Assembly: GCA_034638255.1 (NCBI GenBank)
Contig: JAWPGT010000014.1
Coordinates: forward strand, 372,001 to 436,000
Source: Coprinus comatus
Lineage: Eukaryota; Basidiomycota; Agaricomycetes; Agaricales; Agaricaceae
Reading direction: 5' to 3'
Length of the DNA: 64,000 bases
The translations under genes and the position numbers were made by a program. Positions 1-12,659 of the stretch are shown here, in pieces; position 1 is the stretch's first letter, and the number at the start of each line of letters is the position of its first letter. The notes below the pieces were generated by a model. It was not told the origin of the DNA. It searched no databases and was given only the letters and a program-made list of their open reading frames with translations.

Positions 1-3000
1 AAACAGCTTCCTTTCCAGCCCAGCGAACAGCAAATGAAGAGGCGGGAGAAGGTTGAGCACGGCAGTAGGCAATCTCGGCATCAGTGAAGTTGCGGGAGAC
101 AAAGGTGGGATTATGAGAAGGAACAGCAGAGATCAATTCTATTGCAAAGGTAAGTAACCGTTCATGAAAATAAACATTTGTCTACTAACCTTGATCAACA
201 CCGACGCCATTGATGCTACCCTCCGTGGAAAGTGCCTCGGAAACGGTCTTGACATTCGCCAAGTCCAATGGAACTTCGTTAGGGAGCTTGCCTTTGAACA
301 AGTATTCCCCAGTCTTCGAATCATAGGTGACGCGGGCCATCGAATTGAGGAGTACTTGACGCTCATTCTCAGGAGTGAACGGAGGATGTTCCTTGACCTT
401 GACGAGAGAGTTCTTGATCATCATGTCGCTCATGGCCTTGTAGGATTGGAGTGCTCGAACAGCGCTGCGTTCCTTATATTGTTCATAGTATGCAGGTTCC
501 AAAGCGCCAAAGAGGTAACGCGGGTGAACAACAAGGGCTGTTCCTCCTACTTGACCGAAGCCAAAGGAAGACATAACACCAGCATTGATACCATCTGTGT
601 GAATCGTCTTGGATGGGAACATGAGGAAGCGGCGATCTTGGAAGTGCGAGTCGATATTACTATAGAAATGTTTAGCACAAGCCAGTATATCAAAGCAATT
701 AAACACTTACTCGCTGTTGCGGTTTCCAGGAACGATACCACTGCTAACATATTGTAAGAGACCAGCCAACTGCCAGGCAGCAGATCCTCCCTTTGAGTGA
801 CCGAGGAGACTCTTTTGAGCAACAATTGGAACAGCATTGCCGGGAGTACGAGAGATAGTAGTGAAGATGTCATTCCAAATGCCGGTCTCGTTCTCTTCAT
901 TGGCACCAGTACTAGTACCATGGATAGAGAGGACACCAATGTCATCGGCGGTCAAGCCCCAAACAGCAAGAGCACGACGTAGAGGAGCGACGCGTGGATC
1001 TTGTCCTTTGAGCATACCATACATAGCAAGCGCATCTTTTTCTTGTTGACCAGCTTCCTTCTCGAGGTTGGCAACACGAGCTGCAACATATTCCTCGTCG
1101 ACATTGTCTCCCTGCGACTTGAGATAAGAGACTTCCTCTTGGAGCTGAGCGTGTTCATGAGCTAACCACTGTGAAATTTGAGAGCGACGGAAGGCCATTT
1201 GCCTGGATCGGTAGGCAACATCCAGGATAGGTAAGGGGTGTTTAGACGCCACCTCACGAGCAACAGACAATGCACCCTTTCCAGGAGCGGGAACGGAACG
1301 TCCAGCCTTATCACTGAGCCCAATATCAGTTATGTGGATAGGCCAAAAAGGAGATTGAACTTACGTGGAGGTGGAAGTGAAACCGATGATTCCACGAATA
1401 GGAGCTCCGAGCTCGAGGGCCGTCTTGGCACTCATGACGATGTGAACACCGCTACCTTGGGCTTCCATAAAGCCTGCACGAGATGTTGTTGCGGGACGGG
1501 ACATCTCGGTTGGTTCGCGGCCCATAGCAAATTCGGTTTCCGCATTGCTGGTAGCCTTCATGTTGGCGAACTCGTAGGAACCTTCTTCGCTAATATCATC
1601 AAAGCCACCAGCAATCATCACCTTTGCCTTGCCAGACAAAATAGTATCGCAAGCGATTTCGAGTGATTGAAGGGCGGTTGCGCTGCATGTATGTGAGATT
1701 AAAGGAGTGGTTAAGATAATAATGACACATACCAAGCACCAACGGGGATCTTGACAGGTCCACTTGAGGACATTAGGAGCAAATTGACCCAACCGGCAGT
1801 AGTATTGATGAAGCTGGTGGAGTGGTCAATATATTGCTACTAGCAATGTTGAAAAATTAAGCATACGTTTCTTGCAAAATATCATTCTGGACGTCCTTTT
1901 CGTCGCGACGATCCTTAAACATTTTTGCCATACTGGTAACACCACCCATACCACTTCCAAGAGAGGTACCAACCTCGGAGGGATGCATGTGCTTGTAGAG
2001 CTCATAGGGATCAGTAATACCGGACATGTTCAGTGCTTCAGCTGTGCAAGTGAGGGCCCAAAGAGTGCCACGGTCGGTTTGGACAATGATATCCTCAGGG
2101 ATACCGTAGCGTCCAGCGTGCCAACCAGTGGGAATCTGTCCAGCAACAGTGCGACTGAACTTGAAGGCTTTGGGGACGAAGACACATGCACCCTTCTTGA
2201 GCTTAGCGAACCATTGACCGTCTGCACCAGCCCAGGTATCACACTTATCACCATGTTGCAGTTTAAACCTTTGCGCTTCGGAGTCAGAAACTTCGATGGG
2301 TTCAAGATCGTGGATCAACTCGATTTCTTGATTGAAGACCTTCTTGTTGGGGTCATAACCACGGAAAAGCTCGGGTTCTAAACGAGTATTAACAATTATA
2401 TCATTTGAACGGACACAATAACCACTTACCGATGAGACGAACACCAGCGTGTGCAAGAATCTCCTTCTCGTAACGACCCTTAACATCCTTATCATCAACA
2501 GGCTCCCCACTCTTGCTATCCACCCATCCAACATACAAAGAACCATTCTTGAGCTTGCCATCGAAATGCTTGATATGTCCCATCATCCACGCCATCTCAA
2601 TACAACCTTCGATAGTCAATTCACCACGAGCTTCCATCTCCCACCTGGTACGAGAGCTACCCCAAGGTCCAACTTCAGCGAAGCCGGTGACGACAACGAC
2701 CTTGTCGAGATCAATGAGACCTCTGAGCTGAGCAACATCAGACAATGACTCTACATTCTCCAACTTGGGGAAGTCGAAGCGGAAGTTGGCGCGAGGAAGA
2801 ACATCAACAGTTTGGAGAAGACGTTCGGCCTCAACACCGTTAATGACCTTAAAGTCAGCAGCATTGTCCTTAGCGATCGCACGGCGGAGGTCAGCCTTCT
2901 TACGGAGGTTAGTGCGAATTTTGTTGGTGATGTCGGCGAGGTCTGGAAGGCGGTCCATGCCACCGTTGAGATCGGCCCAAATGGGCTCGACTTGCGTGAT

Positions 3001-6000
3001 GCTAAAGAGAAGAGGATGCATCAAACCGAGGATATTGAATGCCATTTCCTTCGCGGAGAAAGTCCTGACACCGAAACCTTCGAGTTCGTGCGCGACAATG
3101 TTGGTGGGTCCCATAAGACCAGTGCCACGAGTCCATCTGAAGAGATTGTGTCAGTTTATTGAACAGGTTTACATGTAGAAAAAAGCGTACCCAATGACTG
3201 CACCAGCCAAGCATAGATATTCACCCCAACTTTCAGAAGCCCACCTCTGGAACAAAGTCTCGAGAGAAATCTTAGACTCGGAGTATAGACCATCGTTTCC
3301 GAACAGACCGTGGTTGGGGGAGAGGGGGAGGATAACTTGAGTGGGGCGGGTGACAATGTGCCTGCTTGCCTTCTTGTTCTTGACGCATCCAAGGATACGG
3401 AGCAAGTTGACCAACATCATACGATGAGCAAGTTCAGAGCGGTCATCGAGACCATCGATTTCGCGGCCGTTTTCGGGGATACCAGCGAAGGGGATAATGT
3501 AGTCGAGATCCATGTTCAAGTTTTTGTAGATATAGTCAATGAGAGCCTCGACGTCTTGCTTGGAAGCTTGGTTGAATGGAACAACAGTGAGGGCTGATCC
3601 TCGACTGCCAACGGACTGGAAGATGGATTGATAGTACTCAACGGTCTTGCGGCTATAACTGGATGTGGTGATGACGACGTGAGCACCACCAGCGAGGAGG
3701 CCTTTGACGACCTCAACTCCAATGGATCCCTTGCCGACACCTGTGCAGAGAGCGTTCTTGCCTTCGAAGGTAGTACCAGAAGTAGCAATTTCGTGAAGGA
3801 TGTCGAGATAGACACCAGTCAAGTTGCTACTATATTCCCAGGCAGTTCCAACACGACGTTTGAGGTGGAGGAGGGGAATCTTATCAGCGGAAACGGACGC
3901 GACACCAGCATTTTGAGGACGGAGGAACTGTGACGATGAACGGCGACTGCGAGGTTGGACACGAGCACGAGGATCAGGACCCTTGTGGAGGGAGCGGACG
4001 ACTCCTTCATACAAAGACTTGATGCGGTTCTTTTGATCGTGGTTGATCTCAGGAAGAGACTTGACAACAGTCCAGAGCTTCAAGACGTCATCTTGAACCT
4101 TCTGAATGTTCACAGATCCAGCAACACTATCACCACTAGCCATTTCCTCGACGTAGGCCTCGAGCTTGCGAACATTCTCACGGACAACCTCAGTATAGAC
4201 AATGTCGCCCTTGTCAGTGACCTCAGTAAGAGGAGCAGTAGGGAAAGTAACTAATCAAAAGGGTCAATACAAAGCAATCAGTAATATATATAACTCACCA
4301 TCTTTGTAGAGAGGAGCTTTTCCAATGACCTCACGGGTATTGGCAATCAGTTGCTGACCGAACTCCTTGGCTAACTTGTAAGTGTCACCCTTTGTAGGAT
4401 CGAGCTTGTTGATGACAAATTCCATGTACTGGAGCATATCAGGATCGGCACGGTTGAGGAGAGCGATGCAACGAGCCGTGATATCACGATCAACAGTGGT
4501 AAGACGGCCGAAGATGATATCGTAGTACATCATAAGCGCATCTTGACGAACCCAATTCCAGGATGAATCGAAATGACGAGCCTTCAAGGGATCAAAGCGG
4601 GGTTGGATGCCGTCGATATAAGAGTCGCCATGTTCGCGAGTGATACTATCAAGTTTGCTCTGGAGAGCAGCAGTGTTGGCCTTCTCCTTGTCGAAAGCAA
4701 TTTCTCCGGCACGTGAATCCTTCTTGAGATAGCGCATGTAGATTTCGATGTGTTGTTGAATGAACCTATCCTGATCAACCTGAAACTTGCTGAACTCTTC
4801 ACTATTGATGACAGCTCCGGCAGCACCACCACCACCACCAGCAGCAGCACCAGGAGCGGCCAAAGAGATGCCAGCACGTTTAGCATAAGCAGCGACAACG
4901 GTATCGAGCCAAGCCTTGGCCTCAGGTTCAGATGCAAGACGTTTGGCGGGCTCAAGAGTAGTCGCAAACAAGAGGACACCATCCGCCCTAGAAGAACCAA
5001 GACCCCAAGTCTTGTTGAGATGAGCGCGAATAGAGGAAGCATTGAAACCACCAGGCATCTTGCCTCCGACGAGACGGGAGATGAGACCAGTACTGTACTT
5101 GCCAAGAGAACCGCTGAAACCAGATCCGAGAGTGGATCCAAGCTCTTCAAGAGGAAGCTCCTCTCCTTTCTCAGGTGCAGATGAGAACTCTTGTTGAAGA
5201 TCACCGAGAATCTCATTTTGGAGGGTAGACTTGCCACCAACCAAGTCCTTGATTGACTTAGAGAGGGGGATTTCGTCGACACGCTTCTTGAGTTTCTGGG
5301 CGACGATGACGCTGAGAATTTCGGTAGCAGTGATAGGGACATCATCGACGCTTGCAACAGGACCAGAAGGTGCAGCAACAGGTGCAGCAACTGCAACCGG
5401 AGCGACAGTAGTAGGAGTGGCTACAGGAGAAGGTGCGGCAGCTTCTTCGGCAGCGGGAGCTTCTAGTTCATCCTCGTATTGATAGTAGACCTCCTTGGTA
5501 TTCTTCGCGTGGCACAAGATGACACGAGCACAGGAAACAGAGTCATCAGACGCCTCGTATTTGGCCTTCAATGTTCGTGTAGCCATACCGGTAAGGGTAG
5601 GCGAAGGACCGAGCTCAATGAGACGTTCGAACTTGTACTGTGTGAAGAGGAGATCTTGAGTCTGGATCCAGCGGACGGGAGAAGCGAATTGATATGCAAG
5701 GAGTTCGACGAGAATGATATAAGCGAGCTTCTGACGATTGTCGGGGCTGTCCCAGCTGTCCTCTTCCCATTTCTTAAGGACCTTATCGAGGCGAGGAGAA
5801 GATGTTTGGTCATAGATAATTTGAGCGTACTCGCGAGAAACATCGAAAGGCTTGGCAATGAGATTGGGAATGTACTTGCCGATGAGCATGTCGGGGTTGA
5901 GATGTGCGGGGTTGATCTTCTTGGAGAGGTCTGGAAAGGGAGAAAATAAATACAGGAACAGGGATAGAACATTAAAAGTACTCACATGCACGGAAAGGCA

Positions 6001-9000
6001 AGACACCTGCCCACAAATAGCGGGAGTGGAAGGGTACGTCAATACCAGGCAGGGGAATTGTAGCGAAACCACGTTCGAGAATAATATATCCTTGCGCCTT
6101 CTGTTGTTCAAGAGCACGTTGATGACACTCAGTGATTATGTCGCCGAGCATCTCCTTGACCTGTTCAATAGTGAAGGTCTCGGTCAACTGCACCAATGTC
6201 AGAAAATCATTTATGAACGTTAAAACGCGATTTACGAACCTTGGCAACGTCGATCTTCTTGACCTTGAGATAGTTCAAGACATTGGTCATAGTTTGAAGA
6301 GCGACGAGTTCACCAGCACAAACGTATTGTTGGCCCTAATGATCTTGGATTAATGACGAGAACTAGTAGACAAAAAAGAATCACATACTTCGACATTGAA
6401 GTTGACAATTTCGAGCAAAGAGCCCGTCTTGAGTGCAATCATCTCAACGACCTCACGAAGAGCAGCATCACTAAAAGTGGTCGAAATACGGCTGGGATTG
6501 ACAGCACACATAGCATAGTTGGAACGGTTCTCGGAATCACGCTCGACGGCACGTTGCATAGTGATACCACGGTAGAAGACGACATCGACGAGAGCAGAGA
6601 TGTGGAGGACATCAGCGATGGAGGCAAGAGCAGAATATTCACCCAAGGAGTGGCCAGCGAAGGCACAGTCCTTCTGGACGAAGCCCTTAGTACGCATATC
6701 CTCGAAAGCAGCCTTCTCCGTGACGACGAGAGCAATTTGAGCGAATTGAGTAGCGAAAAGAAGACCGCTGGGATGGCTGAAAGTATAACGAGGAGTACGA
6801 ACATCAATATCGGCGAAGAGAGGAAGTGTCTTGACGTTGCCATCCTTATCGAGAGTGTCGTAGGTCATATCCATATAGCGTTGACGAATGGCTTGTCCCT
6901 TGATACCACCGAAGTAGATGGTCTTCTCCTTTGGATTATCCCTGACGATCTCAATGATAGAGAAGCCGTAAACGGCGAGCAAGTGAGCATCAGCACCATC
7001 CCAGACAGCACGAGCAGCAGGTGAAGAGTTGTAAAGATCCATGCCCATACCAGCCTCTTGAGAACCTTGACCAGTGAAAACATAGACGGTAGTGGGTTGT
7101 TGAACTTCAGCTGATCCAGTGAGAACCTTCTCGCCACGGTCATTTGTGGTGACAATGCTAACAACGATGTTACCATCGCGCATGCCGGTATGCTTGAGTG
7201 TGACAGTGAGCTCGTCACCAGGGAGAACCATCCCGACGAATGCAACATTGTAAGCGAGAACACGATCAGGGTGTCCTTGGGCGACGACGTTCTCGACGTA
7301 GCGGCGGGTGGCAGCACTCGACCACAATCCATGAGTAATAGTAGTGGGTAATGAAGCATAATCAGCGAAGTAAGGATTGATGTGGATCGGGTTGAAGTCG
7401 CCAGAGATCTTCGAATAAGGCTCGTTGGTAAGGGGGGAACTGAAGACACTGGAACCCTCGACATTCTTGAGGGTATAACCCTCGTTGGACAAAGATGTCG
7501 GGAGTCCTTGAGGAGTTCCGTTGCGCTCGAGGTAAGCAAGGATAGGATTACCCTGGCAGTCGTCTTGTTGGAACTCGACGTTACCGACCTTGACGAGAAC
7601 CTTGAGCTGGTTGCGAACGAAGACGTCACCAGTAACAGAGACATTGCGATAGACACCACGATCCTTGAATGAAACAGCGGATTGAATACGGAAGATGAGG
7701 GAGGTGCCAGCGAGTAGAGGTGTTGCGTCGTTCTCCCACTCAAACCACTCCTTGGATTGAAGGACACCAACGTCGGCATCAGTCTCTAAAGGAACAAGGT
7801 AGTCCGGCTCATCTGTAGTCTCGAATGTATTCTCGTAGTCAGTGAAACGGCCACGATAAAGGAAGGCCGAAACAACCTCGATTACGCGACGACCACCACG
7901 GTACACATAGCCCTTGACCTTGACAGTCTTACCCTCGGGAGCGTTGACGACAGAGACGATACGAGCTTCAGCCTTGCACACATCGCCGACCATGAGAGGA
8001 GTAGCACCCTCGACCATGCGGAAGCCGTTGGAGAGATGGACGAGTTTGAGCAGGTCACCGTCGATGCTACCAGGGAAGATAGACTTCATGATGGCCTGGA
8101 TGAAATCGGTCAACAACTTACAAGTTGACACAGTAGAAAGCAACTTACCTGCCAGCCAGTAACGATTGCGAAGTCCATAGGAGCTTGTACATTTGAATTT
8201 CTAACAGTTTTGAATGATTCTCCTTGATTTCCGATAACAGCACAGAACTCCTCAACATCCTCCGCAGTAATAGTGACCTCGGGACCAACGAAAGTCTCCT
8301 TGATATCGATTTGAGGGAGGACTTCATTATCACCATACCACAACTTCCAGTAGAACTGCTTGATACGATCATTGCGACCAGTAGCGATCTCGTGAATGGG
8401 TGCGTAGCCTTGCGAAGGCTTGTACTGGAATTGCAGCGTCAAGGGAACAGCGACACGACGACGTTCCTCGTACACGACGACATCGATAATTTGAGCAGAG
8501 CGGTTAAACTTGATTTCGATGGCCTTGAAGTTGGGGATATGGGTTCCATAAGAACGAGCAGCGCCGTAGAATGTAACGGATGATGGCGCCGACCCCTCGT
8601 AGGAAACAACAACCTTCTGACCAGCACGAGGAGCAAGAAGACGACGGAGAGGATTATCAATGTAGGCAACACCTTGGACGATGGTTTGGGAGGTAACAAG
8701 AGCGCGCAACCAGTTTAGTTCAGAACCACCAAGAGCTTCGAGCCAAGTTTCTGTAGGGGGAAGAGACGAAGCGAACTGGTAGATGATATCATTGCCCTTC
8801 TGTGTACGGGTGACATTGGGGAGAGCGATGGACGAAATGGGCTGCGAGGCAAGGTAATCGATAGTGGGAATAGCGGACTCATCATCTGCATACTTCCAGG
8901 TTAGGAGCTTGCTGATCAGTGATGAATTGATGTTGCCGAACAAATCCTTAATAGGCTCGTCCTTGACAGTAGCCCACTTGACGGCAACAGGGCCTTGGAG

Positions 9001-12000
9001 AATGCAAACTCTCTGCGGATCTTGATCAAATACAGCCTCAATATCCTCAGCTGCCCAGAGTGAATCCTGTGAAAATAAAGAAAAGAAAATTGAAATTGAT
9101 TAGATGCTCATTTCATGTGATATCAAAACCATGTGTAACGTACCTTCTTAAACCAAACCTCAAACGAAGCATCCAATACTGGAATGAAAGGCACCGGTTT
9201 CTGCCCCGGCCTCTGTGCAATGGCAAGGAAATACGCAGCATCCTCAGCAGCAAGCAGTTGTGTAGTGGCAAGAGGATATGCCTCGAAAAAGCTCTCAACG
9301 AATGGAAGGGGGTCATCAATGGAGGTATAGGATTGGAGGAGGGAAGGTTTTGAGCCACTACCATTGACGCCAGCAAAGCGCTCTTCAACGCGCCTGAGCC
9401 AGTCACCAGTCAGGTTGCGGAGGGACTTGTCGACCCATCGTTTCTGGTGAGCAACAAACATTAACCTAACCATGCGTAGAACAACCTCCTCATAGGTCAT
9501 ATCACTCAAATTCTTTGCAACACTGCCATCCTTCTTCCAACCGAACCAGGGTTTAGCGAAATCTTTGTTCAACTTCTCGATAACTTCATCATGACGCTCA
9601 GCCAACCATGCAACACACTTCTCCTTAGACAACTTGAATACTGTATCATCGAACTCTTTCCACAACTTCACACCACGGGTAGCAACCTTATGAATGGGTT
9701 CCCCGAGCTCGGAGCGAACCGTGAGGATACCACCAGTAGGCCTAGCATATGTACCTTCCCATTGCTCGTCGTTGACACCTGAAGCAGCAATGATGAGGTC
9801 CTTGACAGAAGAACTAGTATGTGCCTCTTTGGCAACCATCACACGACTAGCGAAGAGGAAACCGTCGAAAGGCATGGGTTGCATGCCGAAGCGGTCTGTG
9901 GACCATTCACCAGACAGGTACGGCCAAACATCCTCAGCGGAACCAAAGCCTGATCCACCAACCAGAATAATGTTAGATTGTTGACGAATGGAACGATAGG
10001 TTGCGATAATTGGTTGATGGAAGTCTTCGTATGAGTGGTGACCACCGGCACGACCACCGGTCCACTGAAGGATGATAGGGAAGTCGGGATTAGCAGAGGC
10101 GATGTTAATAACTTGGCGGATACCATCTACGGAACCAGGCTTGAAGGAAACATGCTTGATACCGGCACTCTTCAAGCCCTCAATGATCTCGACGGCTTTC
10201 TCGGTGGTAGGGATACCAGCAGCGACACAGAAACCTTCAATAGGAATACCCTCCTTGCGCATCTCTTGCCACAAAGGCAACTGGAAGGTGAACTGACGGG
10301 GATTGATGTAAAGGGCGTTAAGGGTGAGACCAACACCAGGGGGGATCTTTGATTGGATTTCGGCGACCTTGCCACGGAGAGCAGCAGGATTGTAGTGACC
10401 ACCACCAGCCAATTCGACGTGATAGCCGGCATCGAGAACAGCGCTCACGAAACCAGCCTTGACAGTAGTGGGAGTCATACCAGCGACCATGATTGGTGCC
10501 TTGCCCAAAAGACGAGAGAAGGGTGTGTCGAGATGGATGGTACCATCACTAAAAGAGTATATCAGCTACCGCAAATGTAAACGTCGTTAGAATACATACG
10601 TGGTGCGAACCAAGCTAGGTGCGTATTTCTTACTCCACCAATCTTCATATTTGACATTTAAGGAGTTGTAGAGCTCAGCATCGCCTTTGCCCTTGTCACC
10701 CGCAATAATAACACGCACGCCACGACCATCCAAATTCCTTGCAGTAAGAGGACCGATTCCGCTAAGCCCACCGGGACCGAAGTCAATCGCGTGGGTTGCA
10801 GTCTCAGGGAAGTCGGTGGCTTTGGTCCAATGGATCGGAGCTGTAAAAATCTGCTCGCATAACGAACGCGTGATCGAGCCATTCAATTCTCGCAAATCAG
10901 CACCTGAAAAGTCGAAGCGCGTTAGGACCCCTGAACACAAACTAAAAATAGAATGACGTACCAGTCTCGGTGTGATATACTGGAATTTTTAAATCTGAGG
11001 CCTCCCACAGCTCTTCATCCAGATCCTCACTCATGACCTGGTCGGTGACAGCAGCAAGATAGTCACTATGGTACGGAACTCCGACAACGAGGAAACGGAC
11101 GGAGAACACTGGTTTGCGTTGGGAATAGGGAATCTTGCTCTGGTCAGTACCACTGGGTGCCTTAACCTTCCTCAAGTTAGTAACGAGACCGTGTAAAGCC
11201 CGAGGCGGGCCAGTGACAACAAAGGCACGCGGTCCATTGTTCAACGAGACAGAAAGTTGCGAATTGGTGGGCAGGTGAGAGTTGGTCTTGTTAATGTGGA
11301 CATTGAGGTCCTTGAGGGCGAGCCCAGTGACAGACAACATAGGGGAAGGGGTACCTTCGCCACCTTCCAAAGTGTCCCGGATGACAGAAGGCTCGATGGA
11401 GACGGGAGGGAATGCTTGTTGACCGCGTAGGCCACAGTAGAAGAGCCATCGAAGGGCCTTGTGGGAATTCTCGATGAAGTCTTCGAACGTGGTCGAAGCG
11501 CTAATGACGACAGCAGAAACGATACCCTGGGAGTGACCAGTGGCACCTGCAAGACGTTCGCGTAATTGACCAGGAGTTAGACCTGTGACGCGACATACGA
11601 TGAGATATTGGGCGAGTTGGGTCAAGCCGATGAGGGGCAAGGAAATAGGAACCGATGCGAGATAAGAAGTGGAAGGACGATCAACTGCACCGGACAACCA
11701 GGAGACAACATCCAGGCCATGGGTAAAGTAAGAACTCTCGGCTTCCTCATCAGCAAGTTCGATAAGATTATCGCCAATTGTTTCAAGGAAAGAGGCCACA
11801 AAGGGCTGATAGGTCTCGTAAAGGGTTTTCAATTCATCGAAGTACACCTCGTTGGTACCCTGACCTCCGAAAAGAGCAAAGATCGAGGCCTTGCCCGATA
11901 TGGCAGCTTTCAAAAGGGCGGGTTCAGGTTGACATGGGATATCTACAATTTTCTTGCTCCCGAGCGCGGCAATGGCATTGAAATAGGCCGCAAGAACGAG

Positions 12001-12423
12001 CTTACGGGTGTCGGTCGCGTAGGATGCTGTAAGGGAGTGGACGTCGTTGGTGGCAAGATATGCTGACGTAAAATGTTTAAGAAGGCTCAAGAGTAGATGA
12101 GTTCGTGCCTCGGTGGATTGCGAGTCGTTATCGATTTGCGATACAACGTGTGCAAGGAATCGAGCGGCGAGTTCTACAGTTGCCTCGTCGATATTGTCCT
12201 CGGTGGACTCTACTAGTTCTTGGGAGTGTATAAATTCATCGCGCAGAACCTCTGCAGCGATCCATTGGTTTGTGTCTGTGGATACGGGGATGGAAAGCTG
12301 GTTGACGCGTCAGTCAAATGAAGGCTAATGAGGAGGGAAACAACGAACTCTAATTTGACCATTGGTAATGGTCAGGGGACGAGTGGTGATAGCAGAAGCA
12401 GCACCGTGGATAGAAACCGCCAT
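1..12423 (-). CDS. Fused beta-alpha type I fatty acid synthase (partial, 3' end outside window)
   Basis: Cytosolic megasynthase making long-chain acyl-CoA from acetyl-CoA, malonyl-CoA and NADPH. Domain order, with approximate residues: acetyltransferase (GATGHSQG, ~277); FMN enoyl reductase ([19 protein letters not shown], ~590-1040); dehydratase ([10 protein letters not shown], ~1600); malonyl/palmitoyl transferase (GHSLGEYS, ~1830); acyl carrier (DLVGGKSTL, ~2245); ketoreductase (GVGKGSIG, ~2720; YSESK); ketosynthase (GACATAL Cys, [17 protein letters not shown], ~3340 on); then the start of phosphopantetheinyl transferase ([17 protein letters not shown]), cut by the window edge. Beta runs into alpha without a stop in one exon near 5735 (GKYIPNL...[12 protein letters not shown]), so this is a single chain, expected near 3,930 residues. 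About 16 introns of roughly 45-77 bp are visible. The ATG at 12423 opens [11 protein letters not shown] and is followed by an intron after NGQIR. Identity is certain; splice ends are by eye. Confidence 0.97.
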
Positions 12424-12498
12424 TCTTCGAGTTCACCGAAGGGAGTGGCGAGGGTATCTGTAGAGTGGCTACAGTGAAAACTCTGAAGCTCTAGGCAG

Positions 12499-12506
12499 TT
12501 ATATAT
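12499..12506 (-). promoter_or_regulatory. Candidate TATA box of the fatty acid synthase gene
   Basis: ATATATAA on the minus strand, about 76-83 bp before the FAS start codon. It lies within the 236-bp gap that also holds the GTR2 3' end. Position fits a core promoter; function is inferred. Confidence 0.45.
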
Positions 12507-12562
12507 GGCCCCTAACCCCAAGCCACGCACCCCAACGAATTTTTTTTCTAACGGGATATCAT

Positions 12563-12568
12563 CACGTG
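12563..12568. promoter_or_regulatory. CACGTG E-box upstream of fatty acid synthase
   Basis: CACGTG within ATCACGTGAC, about 140 bp before the FAS start. Basic helix-loop-helix factors bind this core; in fungi these include Cbf1, Pho4, Ino2/Ino4 and SREBP-type proteins. Which one acts here cannot be told from sequence. Confidence 0.4.
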
Positions 12569-12659
12569 ACCAGCGAAAAAAGATCAGCTCTGTTACGTCC
12601 CACGGCTGCCTTAAGGGTATGCCACCCGTCTAACTTTAAAATATGTTCCCAACAATCTT

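Noticed and set aside
164..757. 197-codon plus-strand frame opposite the FAS gene
   Set aside because: Shadow of the minus-strand ketosynthase/transferase coding sequence.
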